NCBI RefSeq assembly: GCF_000265365.1 | Contig: NC_018011.1 | Location: 1,550,001 to 1,614,000 of the forward strand | Source of the DNA: Alistipes finegoldii DSM 17242 | Lineage (GTDB): Bacteria > Bacteroidota > Bacteroidia > Bacteroidales > Rikenellaceae | Direction of reading: 5' to 3' | DNA: 64,000 nt | In this document: positions 7,476 to 17,221 of the stretch, one piece after another | Numbering within the stretch: the stretch's first letter is position 1 | Layout of the letters: every line of letters begins with the position of its first letter | Program-made: the position numbers and the translations under genes | The notes under the pieces: generated by a model | Told to the model about the DNA's origin: nothing | Seen by the model: the letters and a program-made list of their open reading frames with translations, nothing else | Database searches by the model: none

Positions 7476-8894
7476 ATGAAACGAACGATTTTTTTCCTGT
7501 CGCTGCTGTTGGGAACGAGTCCGCTGCCGCACGCCCAAGAGATAGACGGGGTCACGGTCGGAAACCTGAAGATGGATCGGAACGGCGAATATCTGGTCGT
7601 GGAGATGGATGTCGAACTCTCCCGGCTGGAGGTAGAGGCGAACCGCGCCGTACTTCTGACTCCCCGGCTCGTGAACGGAGCCGATTCGGCCGACCTGCCC
7701 GCCGTCGGCATCTACGGCCGGCGCCGTTACTATTATTATGTAAGAAACGGCGCAAGCATGCTGTCGGGCGACGGCGAGACAAGTTTCAAGGCCGCCGAAA
7801 AACCCGAACGGGTAGCCTATCACGTCATCGTGCCATACGACGGATGGATGAACGGCGCCACGCTCCGGCTCTCCCGCCGCGACTACGGCTGCTGCAACAC
7901 GATGCTCGCCGCACAGCAGGGCCTGCTGGGACACTTCGAGGAACCCGTCCCCTACACTCCCCGGCCTGTCTACGTCCGGCCGACGGCCGAGGCCGTCAAA
8001 AGCCGCTCGCTGAGCGGGTCCGCGTTCATAGACTTCCCGGTGAACAAGACCGTCATCTATCCCGACTACCGCCGCAACACGGCCGAACTGGGCAAGATAG
8101 AGGCCACCATCGATTCGGTGCGGAACGACCGGGACGTGACGATCACATCGGTATGGCTCAAAGGCTACGCATCGCCCGAAAGTCCGTGGACGCACAACCG
8201 CATGCTGGCCATAGGCCGTACCGAAGCGCTGAAAAAACATATCAGACAACTCTACCGCTTCGATGAGGGGGTCATCGAAACCGATTACGAACCGGAGGAC
8301 TGGGCCGGACTGCGCAGCTATGTCGAATGCTCGAACCTGACGCACCGCGCGGAGATACTCGCCCTGATCGACAGTTCGCTCGAACCCGACGCCAAGGAGG
8401 CGAAAATCAAACGCTCCTATTCCGAAGAGTACGATTTCCTGCTGAAAAACCGCTATCCCGCGCTGTGCCATACGGACTACCGGATCACGTACACCATCCG
8501 CACGTTCAGCGACGCGCAGGAGATCCGGCACATCATGCTCACGCAGCCGCAAAAACTGAGTCTCAACGAATTCTACTTGCCCGCACAAGCCTGCAGCCCC
8601 GGTTCGGACGAATTCAACGAAACATTCGAAACGGCCGTACGCATGTATCCCGAAGATACGGCGGCGAACCTCAACGCGGCGAACACGGCCATGCAGAAAG
8701 GCGATCTGAAAAACGCGGAACACTATCTGCGAAAAGCCGGGGAGTCGCCCGAAGCCCTCTATGCGCGGGGCGCATACGCCATGCTTACGGAGGAGTACGA
8801 AACGGCCGCCGGCTATCTACAGGAAGCCGAGAAGGCCGGCATACGCGAGACCAGAGAGGCTTTGGAACAGTTGCAAAAACGGAACAAAAAATAA
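7476..8894 (+). CDS. DUF3868/OmpA-like fimbrial assembly protein
   Basis: 472 residues from ATG 7476; an alternative ATG at 7464 adds four. A signal peptide ends at about PHAQ. The N-terminal DUF3868-like region carries GNLKMDRNGEYLVVEMDVELS. The middle (about 180-250) has an OmpA-like peptidoglycan-binding character (VWLKGYASPESPW, then NRMLAIGRTEALKKHI). The C-terminus has TPR-like helical repeats (AANLNAANTAMQKGDLKNAE). This family regularly accompanies Mfa-type fimbriae and probably anchors or assists assembly at the outer membrane. It lies between the DUF3575 gene and the major subunit gene. Confidence 0.82.
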   Translation: MKRTIFFLSLLLGTSPLPHAQEIDGVTVGNLKMDRNGEYLVVEMDVELSRLEVEANRAVLLTPRLVNGADSADLPAVGIYGRRRYYYYVRNGASMLSGDGETSFKAAEKPERVAYHVIVPYDGWMNGATLRLSRRDYGCCNTMLAAQQGLLGHFEEPVPYTPRPVYVRPTAEAVKSRSLSGSAFIDFPVNKTVIYPDYRRNTAELGKIEATIDSVRNDRDVTITSVWLKGYASPESPWTHNRMLAIGRTEALKKHIRQLYRFDEGVIETDYEPEDWAGLRSYVECSNLTHRAEILALIDSSLEPDAKEAKIKRSYSEEYDFLLKNRYPALCHTDYRITYTIRTFSDAQEIRHIMLTQPQKLSLNEFYLPAQACSPGSDEFNETFETAVRMYPEDTAANLNAANTAMQKGDLKNAEHYLRKAGESPEALYARGAYAMLTEEYETAAGYLQEAEKAGIRETREALEQLQKRNKK

Positions 8895-8913
8895 AACTTC
8901 AATCACATCTCCT

Positions 8914-10639
8914 ATGAAACTGAAAAACATCCTTTGCGGGATACTCGTTTGCGGAGCATTCTGCGCTTGTTCGGACCAAGAGCCCGAAAACAGCAACAAG
9001 CCCGGATCATTCGACGGGAAAGCCTATCTGAGAGTCAACATCACCGACGCGAACTCCACGCGCGCGACCGGAGGCGACTTGGAATACGGCGACGCGACCG
9101 AGCACGAAGTGGTCAACGCCGACTTCTTCTACGATACGAACGGCATATTCATCGCCCGTGCAAACGTCTGGGACAGCGGCACGGAGAATGAGGACAACCC
9201 CGCGGGCAACATCGAATTCTTCGGTAAATCGGTCATCGTGCTGAAGGGCCTGACCGAAACCAACCACCCGAAACACTTGGTCACGGTGCTCAACACGCCG
9301 GAGGATTTCGAGCCGGCAAACACGCTGGACGAGATGAAGACACTGCTTGCAGGCAGCATCTACAACGGGTCGCACTTCACCATGAGCACCACCAGCTACG
9401 GCCGCACGGCGGCGGTTCCCTACTTCGTGACGGAGGTGAGCGAATCGGACTTCAAGAAGGAGCTGGACGAGGCGCAGAACGCAACGCCCGTAGACATCTA
9501 CGTGGAGCGTCTGGCGGCGAAAGTCACCCTGCGCGTGGACAACGATAAGCTCGTTCCGGTCGATGGGAAACCCGGAATCTACAAGGTCAAGGTGACTGTC
9601 GCCGGAGACCCCAACCAACAGGAGCAGGGAACGCAGACCGGAGCGGCCGACATCTACGTCCGATCCCTCGGATGGGGGGGGGCTGAACGCCACCGCCAAG
9701 GATTCCTACATCGTCAAGAACATCGAAACCGCATGGTCGGATGCGGACCTCGGATTCGTTTGGAACGATGCGGTCTGGTTCCGCAGCTACTGGGGAAAGT
9801 CCTACAACTACGGCAAACAGGACGGCAAGTATCCCGACGTTTCGGCAGAAGCCGCAGTCGCCGAATACCTGAATTACATCAACGCCGACAAGCTTACCAA
9901 ACAATTCGGGCAGTCAGCCTATTGCGCCGAGAACTCCAACACGTCGGAAATCGTATCGGAGTATCTCCATTCGGCCGTGACGAGCATCCTGCTCAAAGCG
10001 CAGATCCTCGACGAGAACGAACAGCCGCTGGAGATGATACGCTACAACGGAACGCTCTACAAACGCAACGACTACCTGAACTACGTGCTCAACACGCTTC
10101 AGAAAGGCAACAAGCTGAACCTGTACTGTCTGGAAGACGAGGCGACCGGAAAATACGTGCAGATAGATCATGACTGCGTCGAGCTGGCCAACGACCGCGA
10201 CGGAAAGGTATACCTGAAACTGAAACCGCTCGCCGCAGGCACCTCGCTGTACAGAAAATCGGGCGAGACGTATGCCCCGGCCACTGATACCGAGCTCGGC
10301 GAGGTCGAGAAGAACATGAAGGATTTCAACGCCTACAACGAAGCCATCGGCTACAAGGACGGACTGATGTACTACAACATCCCGATCGAGCACCTGAACA
10401 ACGCCGCGACGACCACCGACGCCGAAAACAAACGGGTGATCCCCGTCGCCAAGTACGGCATCGTCCGCAACCATCACTATGTGGTGACCGTCAACAGTCT
10501 CACGAAGATCGGCAAAGGCATCTTCGACCCCGAAGAGGAGATCGTTCCCGGAAAGAACGACGAAAAGGATACCTATTACGTAGGCGCCCGGATCAATATC
10601 CTCTCATGGAAGATCGTCAACCAGAACGTAAATCTGTAG
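8914..10639 (+). pseudogene. Mfa1-like major fimbrial subunit, frameshifted at a G9 tract (possibly phase-variable)
   Basis: The N-terminal part starts at ATG 8914 with a lipoprotein signal (CGAFCACS), as expected for fimbrillins that are lipidated and then cleaved. It includes typical fimbrillin sequence (VERLAAKVTLRVD). At 9674-9682 a run of nine G shifts the frame; the original frame then reads into low-quality Arg/His-rich sequence. With eight G, the frame runs on as LNATAKDSYIVKNIETAWSD to the stop at 10639, giving 574 residues. The C-terminus is characteristic of Mfa1-type subunits (RNHHYVVTVNSLTKIGKG, ARINILSWKIVNQNV). It could be an off-phase allele, a recent mutation or a sequencing error; everything else in the gene is intact. 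Confidence 0.8.
9674..9682 (+). repeat. G9 homopolymer causing the subunit frameshift
   Basis: Nine consecutive G. Codons read TGG GGG GGG GCT here; one G fewer gives TGG GGG GGG CTG and restores the fimbrillin frame. Slipped-strand mispairing at such tracts is an established phase-variation mechanism in other bacteria; it is only inferred here. Confidence 0.7.
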
Positions 10640-10708
10640 TTTCCGGCAGCCCCTTCGCGGAAGGGGCTGCCCCGGTCCGGACCCGATGAACTAAACAGAG
10701 TGACAGAG

Positions 10709-11809
10709 ATGGGCACATCGTCTTACATATACGCAATAGGCAAAAGGACGCTCGCGGCGATCGTCTGCGCCCTGACGCTGCTGGGCTGCGACAGCGTGAT
10801 CTACGACGGCGAGGGCGACTGTTCGGTAAATTACCGGGTGAAGTTCCGCTACGACATGAACCTCAAATTCGCCGACGCATTCGCCCGCGAGGTCGAGTCG
10901 GTAACGCTCTATCTGCTCGACGGCGGCGGCAGGGTGGTCTGGCAGCGCACGGAAAGCGGCGAAGCCCTCGGCAAAGAGGGATACGCCATGGAGGTGGACG
11001 TCGCTCCGGGAACCTACGACCTGCTGGCATGGTGCGGATCGACGGACAAAGGTTCGTTCAGAATCCCGGAATCGGCATCCGGAAAGGAGCTGACCTGCAC
11101 GCTGATGCGCGAATCCGGAACCGACGGGACGGGACACGTCCGCGAAGACCTCGACAGGCTCTACCACGGCTATCTGCCGAATCAGACCTTCGGCGACACG
11201 GAGGGCACCTATACCTACGTCGTACCGCTCGTGAAGAACACCAACAACGTTCGCGTCGTATTGCAGCAGACGTCGGGAGAGCGGCTCGACGAGAAGCGTT
11301 TCTCGTTCCGGATCACCGCCGAAAACGGCCGGATGGACTGGGACAACCAGCTGCTGCCGGACGAACCGGTGACCTATCATGCGTGGCACAAGCAGTCCGC
11401 GACGGCCGGAACAGCGCTTCCCGACCTCCCCGACGCCGTGACGTCGGTCAATGCCGTTATCGCAGAGCTGACCACCGCACGGCTAATGGTGCGCGACAAG
11501 AGCGCGACGGTCCGGGCGGAAACCGGAACGAATCCGCCGCAACTACAGCCGGAGGAATTGCCGGAGGAGCGCAAGATGAGGCTGACGGTGCGCGACAACG
11601 ACACCGGAAAGACCGTTCTCAGCATCCCGCTGGTGGACTACGCCCTGCTGGTCAAAGGCGAATACCGCCGGGATATGGACGAGCAGGAATTCCTCGACCG
11701 CATGGACGAGTACAACATCGTATGCGTGCTGGGAGAGGGAATGCGCTGGGTCAGCATGAGCATCAACATCCATTCGTGGAAAATGGTTTGGCAAAATACG
11801 GGAATCTGA
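10709..11809 (+). CDS. FimB/Mfa2-family fimbrial anchor lipoprotein
   Basis: 366 residues from ATG 10709 (a GTG at 10700 is an alternative). The signal peptide has a good lipobox (LTLLGC). The Mfa2-type sequence includes CSVNYRVKFRYDMNLKFADAF, TYDLLAWCG and a C-terminal SINIHSWKMVWQNTGI. In Porphyromonas gingivalis, Mfa2 is the outer-membrane anchor and length terminator of the Mfa1 fimbria. Here it follows the major subunit gene by 69 bp. The family is confident; the anchor role is by homology. Confidence 0.85.
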   Translation: MGTSSYIYAIGKRTLAAIVCALTLLGCDSVIYDGEGDCSVNYRVKFRYDMNLKFADAFAREVESVTLYLLDGGGRVVWQRTESGEALGKEGYAMEVDVAPGTYDLLAWCGSTDKGSFRIPESASGKELTCTLMRESGTDGTGHVREDLDRLYHGYLPNQTFGDTEGTYTYVVPLVKNTNNVRVVLQQTSGERLDEKRFSFRITAENGRMDWDNQLLPDEPVTYHAWHKQSATAGTALPDLPDAVTSVNAVIAELTTARLMVRDKSATVRAETGTNPPQLQPEELPEERKMRLTVRDNDTGKTVLSIPLVDYALLVKGEYRRDMDEQEFLDRMDEYNIVCVLGEGMRWVSMSINIHSWKMVWQNTGI

Positions 11810-11821
11810 CAATTTACGCAC

Positions 11822-12976
11822 ATGTCACCGAACGGAATCATACGCATTTTCATCTGTCTCGCGACGCTCGCCGGCGCGACGCTCGTGTCGTGCCGCCGGA
11901 CCGGACATGAAGAGCCGGTCCCCGGAACCGGCACGGAGCGGCCGGACGACGTGCGGGTAAGTTTCCGCATCGCGCTCGGCAGCACGAACGGCACGCGGGC
12001 GGGCGGAACGCCCGAAGGCTCGTACGACGACGGCACGCAGAGCGAATTCGAGAACGGGATCGACCTCGAAAACGGGAATTACAGATTCTTCTTTTTCGAT
12101 GCGCAGAACCGATACCTCTCCGCGTTCCAGACGGTGGAGCTTATCCCCGACGGAAACGACTCCGACCGGTCGAAAACGTATGAAGTAGTCGGAAAAACGG
12201 ACAAGATGCCGCCCGCGAATTTCAAGGTCGTCGCACTGGCGAACTGGCCCTCCTACCCCGAAAAAATGACGGCGGGAGAGACGACGATCGAGGAGCTTTG
12301 CACGGCGGAAAGCAGCCGTTACACGTTCTCCGCACCGTTCGTACTGTCCCGCGAACGGCTGATTCCGATGTACGGCGTAAAAAGCTGCGAGGAGATGACT
12401 TTCACACCGGGGATGCTCACCCATCTGGGGACCGTCCACCTGCTGCGCGCCATGGCCAAGGTAGAGGTGAGCTGCAAGACATCGGGCTGGACGCTCGAAA
12501 AGGTCGAACTGCTCCGGTACAATGCGACGGGATGCTGCGCTCCGAGTGGGGTCTACTCGCAGGACGACTATGTCAAGGGAAACTACGCCGGCGACTACAC
12601 GGACGCCGTGCATCTGCCGGACGGCAGGAACGACGAGGCCCCGAAAACACGCGCATTCGACCGCACGGCGGACGGGCGCTTCATCGCCTACGTCCCCGAA
12701 TACCGGAACGTCGCGGCAGGGACCGCGAACCGCAAAGCGGCCGACGCCGCCGAAATGCGGGTCCGATTCAAGGAGGCGCCCGGCAAGGAGTATGCCGTAG
12801 AATTCAAATACTACAACGCGCCGCCGGAAGGCAGCGCCGTCGGAGATCCGTTCGACATCCGGCGCAACTATTACTACAAATTCTCGATTTCGAAGACATC
12901 CGAACCGGATCTCGTCGTAGAGGTATTTCCCTACGAACTGGTCGAACTCGATCCCGGATTCGGACTGTTACCCTAA
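11822..12976 (+). CDS. Fimbrillin-superfamily accessory lipoprotein
   Basis: 384 residues. The signal peptide has a lipobox-like end (GATLVSC). The N-terminal domain holds GNYRFFFFDAQNRYLSAF and FKVVALANWPSY, matching the strand pattern of fimbrillin tip or accessory subunits. The C-terminus, FDIRRNYYYKFSISK, resembles the donor-strand region of Bacteroidales fimbrillins. It begins 12 bp after the Mfa2-like gene and 17 bp before the large tip-like gene. It is likely a minor subunit near the fimbrial tip; the exact role is unknown. Confidence 0.75.
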   Translation: MSPNGIIRIFICLATLAGATLVSCRRTGHEEPVPGTGTERPDDVRVSFRIALGSTNGTRAGGTPEGSYDDGTQSEFENGIDLENGNYRFFFFDAQNRYLSAFQTVELIPDGNDSDRSKTYEVVGKTDKMPPANFKVVALANWPSYPEKMTAGETTIEELCTAESSRYTFSAPFVLSRERLIPMYGVKSCEEMTFTPGMLTHLGTVHLLRAMAKVEVSCKTSGWTLEKVELLRYNATGCCAPSGVYSQDDYVKGNYAGDYTDAVHLPDGRNDEAPKTRAFDRTADGRFIAYVPEYRNVAAGTANRKAADAAEMRVRFKEAPGKEYAVEFKYYNAPPEGSAVGDPFDIRRNYYYKFSISKTSEPDLVVEVFPYELVELDPGFGLLP

Positions 12977-12993
12977 ACAGACGACTGAAACGG

Positions 12994-15900
12994 ATGAAAA
13001 GCAAAGCGATATATTACCTGCTGCTGGGCGGCATGCTGTTCGGATTCGGTTCCTGTATGCGCGACGACTTGGAAGCGGACGCGGGACCGATCGGCAAGGG
13101 CGAAAGCCGCGTATCGTTCGCCGTGACCTTTCAGGCCCTTTCGAACCTCTCCCTCGGAAAAACCCGCAGCCTCAATGGCGACGAGATCGCCGAAATCGAA
13201 GATATCTTCATCGCATGGTACAACGAAGACGGCTCGCTCGCGGGAAACGCCTACCGGACACGGGAGCAGATGAAGATTTCGGACCCCGACCGGGAAGGAA
13301 GCCCGTCAGAACAGACCACGCAGCGGGCCGAATTCACGTGCAACATTCCCTACGGACGTTACCGGATCTACGCCGTGGCCAACATGGGCGATCTCGCGGC
13401 AAGCACCCGATATGCTGAAAAAATCGCTCTGGAGGAGGATTTCAGGCGGATCGCCCCGGCATGGGAGACCGCCCCCGAACTGACGCGGAACAACGATCAG
13501 ATGTCCGGCTACTTCACGGCCAACAAACCGGAATCCGGAGCGGTCCGGGGCGAAGCGCCGCTGCTGACGATCAATTCGGCCAAGCCGACGATCCACGCAT
13601 GGCTGCGCCGTCTGGCATCGAAAGTCACGATATCGTTCGACACGAAGAATCTCTATGACAACGTCTATATCTACATCAAGTCCGCGCGCATACACAACAT
13701 ACCCCGGTCCTGCACGCTGCTGGACGCAAACGACGAACAGCGCATCAAGGACCCCGACAACGACGTATGGTTCGCCGGCGACACGATCGAATACGGTCAG
13801 GGAACCGATTTCAACCAGTGGCCGCGCCTGACAAAAGGCTCCAACCCCTTGGGAGGAACCGCCCAATCCAAGGAGCAGCTGCACGCCAACGACGCCCGGT
13901 CGCTCTTCTTCTACGAAAACATGCAGGGAAAGGGCAAGCTCAAATGGCAAGATGTGTCGGGCGACAACCAGCACATATCCTTCCTGGACGGCAACGACCC
14001 CGACGATCCGGGATACCGCGACGGCAAGCCCTGCGGCACCTATATCGAAGTGGAGGGTTTCTACATCTCGAACACCGCGGAGAACCCCGGAAAGGGCGCG
14101 ATATTCTACCGGTTCATGCTCGGCAAGAATGCCGACGACGACTACAATGCGGAACGCAATTTCCACTACAAGCTCACGATGCGTTTCCAAGGCAGCGCGA
14201 ACGACGTGGACTGGCATATCGACTATAATGAGGACCCCGGCATTTACGTCCCCAATCCCTATTACATCTCCTATCTGTACGACCACTCGATGATGCTTCC
14301 GGTGAAGATCAAAGGCAAACCCGTCGGAAATCTGAAAGCCGAGATCGTGGAGAACAACTGGGGCCCGTACCAAGCCGGCGACGAGTTCGAATACTACCCC
14401 GACGAAGTCTACTCCCTGAGCGGAAACCCGACCGCGGGCAATGTCACTACCGCAGACCCCGATAATCCGAAGATCAAGGACGGCCCGTGGAACGGATTTC
14501 TGTCGCTGGCCGCGACCCATATCAACTGGATCGGACGCGACAAATCTTTTTGGTGCGGCTACAACTACTTCTACTGGCTCCAGAAAGACTTCGGAACGGC
14601 CCTTTCGGGAGAAAGTCTGGAGGCGTACGGCGAAGCGCTGCTGCTTCCCCAAGAGAAAGGGCAGGCGCCCCGCGGATACCGGGAGTACGAGCTTTCGAAA
14701 AGCGGCACGATCGACGGAGGGAACAACGGCGACTACATCGTCACGATCGACGAGGCGAAAGAGAGGACCGTCCTGCAGATTCCGTGCTACACGCGGGCAT
14801 TGCAGCTGGTGAGTACGACCGGATTTTCGGGCAACAACCCCTATTTTTCATACAGACGCTCGGCGAAGGTGAAACTGACCGTCCAGCTGGAGGGGCATCC
14901 CGAACCTACGGTGGACACCGTGACGATATTCCAAGTCCGCCGCATCATCAATCCCAAAGGCATTTACCGCCGTCACGACAACGACACACCGTTCAACGTG
15001 GTGCTCACACACCGTAAGAACGAGGCCGCCACACAATACCTTCCGTTCGAATCGGAGGGGCCGTGGGAGGCTGAAATCGAGACCGGCAGCGACTGGATCA
15101 GGATCAACGGCGTGCTCGGAGGCCGGGCCAAAGGAGCCACCGGGTCCGAAATCCGGTTCTCCTACCAGCCGGACGGCACCATCGGCGCGGATCAATGCAG
15201 GTACGGGATCATTCTGATACGTTACCACAACTACTCCTGCTACCACCGGATCTTCGTCCGTCAGGGCTACGCTCCCGCCCAAATCGCGGGCGATGCCAAA
15301 TGGCACTGTTTCAATCTTTGCTACAACGACACGGAAGCGAAGTCGCCGTGCGAGGAGGGGTCGCTGTTCCGCTTCGGCAATTTCGACCAGCCCATCGACG
15401 CGACCAACAACGTGTTCGACAATTTCAAGGACCATGCGACGACCGAGTTCGATCTGGCTCCCTTGGAGTCGGGAAAAAAGGGGACATGGACCGAGGTCGC
15501 GGGAAAAACGCAGATCACGAACAAACCCCGCGCTTCGGCAGGATTCAGCGACCGCAAACAGACCATCAACGGCAATCCCAACTGCCATGTAGCCGAATAC
15601 GAGGATTTCCACGCCCTGCAACTCAACTGCCAGTTCGCATACGGCGTGCTTTACGACGACGAATCCACCGAAACCTCTTTCGACGTGAAGGACATTTACA
15701 GCTACGCCTATTACAACGAAAGCAATAAGAACAAAGGCATGCGCGGATGTTTCGTCTACAACCCCAAAGGGAGTACGAATTCAGGCGGAGAGGGTGCGAA
15801 CCTCTTCTTTCCAACCGGAGTCGCCGGATACGGCCGGCGTAAGAACTGCACGCAGGAGGGCGGCAAACGCGGCGTGCTGCGCTATGCCAACCGAGGTGCG

Positions 15901-16125
15901 CTCTACACCTCGTCGGACATTCATTACCGCCCGATGCTCTACACCGTTTACACCAATTTCGGAGCGATCTACTGGCTCAATAAACAGTCGGCTTCAGGAA
16001 CTTCGGCGTGGGATATAAACGTCTCCACGTTCGACTTCAACAGTTTCAACAACAACGCATTTCTGGTGTCGGACTGGGGCGCCGGCGACGTAAGCGACGC
16101 CTGTTTCGTGCGGCTGGTGGAGTAA
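12994..16125 (+). CDS. Large DUF4906-like fimbrial tip lipoprotein
   Basis: 1043 residues from ATG 12994. The lipobox is GFGSC (Cys at about 21). The first 350 residues have fimbrillin-like features (FTCNIPYGRYRIYAVANMGD, WLRRLASKVTISFD). The centre carries MRFQGSANDVDWHIDY. The C-terminal third is Asn/Tyr/Cys-rich and ends in WGAGDVSDACFVRLVE. DUF4906-type proteins occur as the last, largest gene of fimbrial operons and are thought to be tip adhesins. It contains many Cys in the last 300 residues, which could form disulfides. The family assignment is from recall; the ligand is unknown. Confidence 0.72.
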   Translation: MKSKAIYYLLLGGMLFGFGSCMRDDLEADAGPIGKGESRVSFAVTFQALSNLSLGKTRSLNGDEIAEIEDIFIAWYNEDGSLAGNAYRTREQMKISDPDREGSPSEQTTQRAEFTCNIPYGRYRIYAVANMGDLAASTRYAEKIALEEDFRRIAPAWETAPELTRNNDQMSGYFTANKPESGAVRGEAPLLTINSAKPTIHAWLRRLASKVTISFDTKNLYDNVYIYIKSARIHNIPRSCTLLDANDEQRIKDPDNDVWFAGDTIEYGQGTDFNQWPRLTKGSNPLGGTAQSKEQLHANDARSLFFYENMQGKGKLKWQDVSGDNQHISFLDGNDPDDPGYRDGKPCGTYIEVEGFYISNTAENPGKGAIFYRFMLGKNADDDYNAERNFHYKLTMRFQGSANDVDWHIDYNEDPGIYVPNPYYISYLYDHSMMLPVKIKGKPVGNLKAEIVENNWGPYQAGDEFEYYPDEVYSLSGNPTAGNVTTADPDNPKIKDGPWNGFLSLAATHINWIGRDKSFWCGYNYFYWLQKDFGTALSGESLEAYGEALLLPQEKGQAPRGYREYELSKSGTIDGGNNGDYIVTIDEAKERTVLQIPCYTRALQLVSTTGFSGNNPYFSYRRSAKVKLTVQLEGHPEPTVDTVTIFQVRRIINPKGIYRRHDNDTPFNVVLTHRKNEAATQYLPFESEGPWEAEIETGSDWIRINGVLGGRAKGATGSEIRFSYQPDGTIGADQCRYGIILIRYHNYSCYHRIFVRQGYAPAQIAGDAKWHCFNLCYNDTEAKSPCEEGSLFRFGNFDQPIDATNNVFDNFKDHATTEFDLAPLESGKKGTWTEVAGKTQITNKPRASAGFSDRKQTINGNPNCHVAEYEDFHALQLNCQFAYGVLYDDESTETSFDVKDIYSYAYYNESNKNKGMRGCFVYNPKGSTNSGGEGANLFFPTGVAGYGRRKNCTQEGGKRGVLRYANRGALYTSSDIHYRPMLYTVYTNFGAIYWLNKQSASGTSAWDINVSTFDFNSFNNNAFLVSDWGAGDVSDACFVRLVE

Positions 16126-16146
16126 CGGGAAAGAAAGGCCGGAGCG

Positions 16147-16163
16147 CGCCCGCAGAGCGGGCG
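16147..16163. terminator. Hairpin between convergent fimbrial operon and corA
   Basis: CGCCCGC, loop AGA, GCGGGCG, with only a weak T-rich tail on the plus side (GTCTTC). It sits 22 bp after the tip gene stop and 6 bp from the corA stop, a sensible place for a shared terminator. Confidence 0.45.
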
Positions 16164-16168
16164 TGTCT

Positions 16169-17152
16169 TCAGAGCCACTTCTTGTACTTGAAGTACCAGA
16201 TGGTCAGCGCAGAACAGAAGATCATCAGACCGATGGCGAAGATATAGCCCAGCGGAATGTTCCAGCCGTTGGAGAGCGTCAGGGTCCAGTCCAGTTCGGG
16301 CATGAATTTGAAGTTCATGCCATAGATCGACGCGATGAGCGTCGCGGGCATGAAGATCACCGCCGCCACGGAGAAGATCTTGACGATCTCGTTCTGCTCA
16401 ATGTTGATCAGACCCAGCGCGGCGTCCTGAATATAGTCCAGACGCTGGAAGCTGAAGTCGGCATGGTTGATCAGCGAGTTCACGTCCTTGATCATCAGCT
16501 GCAAGCGCGGATAGATGTCGTTCGGGAAACGTTCGGAGCGCAGGATACCCGACAGCACGCGCTGGCGGTCGAAGATATTTTCGCGCAGCGACATGGTGCT
16601 CTCCTGCAGAGCGCTGATGCGGTGCAGCACGGCCTTGTCGATCGAATCTTCGGAGTTGATGTCCTTCGAGAGCGCCGCGACCTGCTTGGCGATCAGCTCC
16701 ACGAGGTCGGCGTCGAAGTCGATGCGCACCTCCAAGAGCGAAATGAAAAGGTGATAACCCGTCGAATAGTTGCGGTAGTTCATCTGCAGGCGCTTCTCCG
16801 TCTCGCGGAAAGTCCGGAATTCGGCACTGCGCACCGAAACCAGCACGCCCTCGTTCGAAATGATGAACGACACGGGTTCCACGATGAACGTGTCGCCCGT
16901 CGGCACGAAGAAATTGGAGTTGGAGATGATGGCATTCTCGTCTTCGGAGTATTTCGAAGTCGATTCGATCTCCTCGACCTGCTGTTTGGTCTGAAGGCTG
17001 ATCTCCATGAAGTTCTCGACGGCCTTCTGCTCCTTGATCGTGGGCAGAAGCATGTCGATCCACAAAATGTCGTCGTAACCCAGCTCGTCGAAGAGCTTCG
17101 TGTCGGCATTGCGGATAATCTTGTTGTATTGCTTGAGGTAAATCGTAATCAT
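16169..17152 (-). CDS. corA: CorA-family magnesium/divalent cation transporter
   Basis: 327 residues. It forms a pentameric inner-membrane channel importing Mg2+ (some members Co2+ or Zn2+). It has a long cytoplasmic alpha/beta and helical N-terminal domain, two C-terminal membrane helices, and the diagnostic YGMNF motif at the end of the first helix. The tail WYFKYKKWL is basic, as in the family. It is downstream of mqnA by 69 bp, perhaps cotranscribed, with a hairpin (17198-17213) between them. Confidence 0.92.
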   Translation of the reverse strand: MITIYLKQYNKIIRNADTKLFDELGYDDILWIDMLLPTIKEQKAVENFMEISLQTKQQVEEIESTSKYSEDENAIISNSNFFVPTGDTFIVEPVSFIISNEGVLVSVRSAEFRTFRETEKRLQMNYRNYSTGYHLFISLLEVRIDFDADLVELIAKQVAALSKDINSEDSIDKAVLHRISALQESTMSLRENIFDRQRVLSGILRSERFPNDIYPRLQLMIKDVNSLINHADFSFQRLDYIQDAALGLINIEQNEIVKIFSVAAVIFMPATLIASIYGMNFKFMPELDWTLTLSNGWNIPLGYIFAIGLMIFCSALTIWYFKYKKWL

Positions 17153-17221
17153 AAAACGCTCTCCTTCTTAAAGTTCATAATCCTGTTCGGCAGAGAGGCG
17201 GACGACCGTCCGCTAAGCTCT

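Noticed and set aside
17198..17213. Hairpin GCGGACG/CGTCCGC between mqnA and corA
   Set aside because: Stem is clear, but with a 2-nt loop and no U-tract; I did not call it a terminator.
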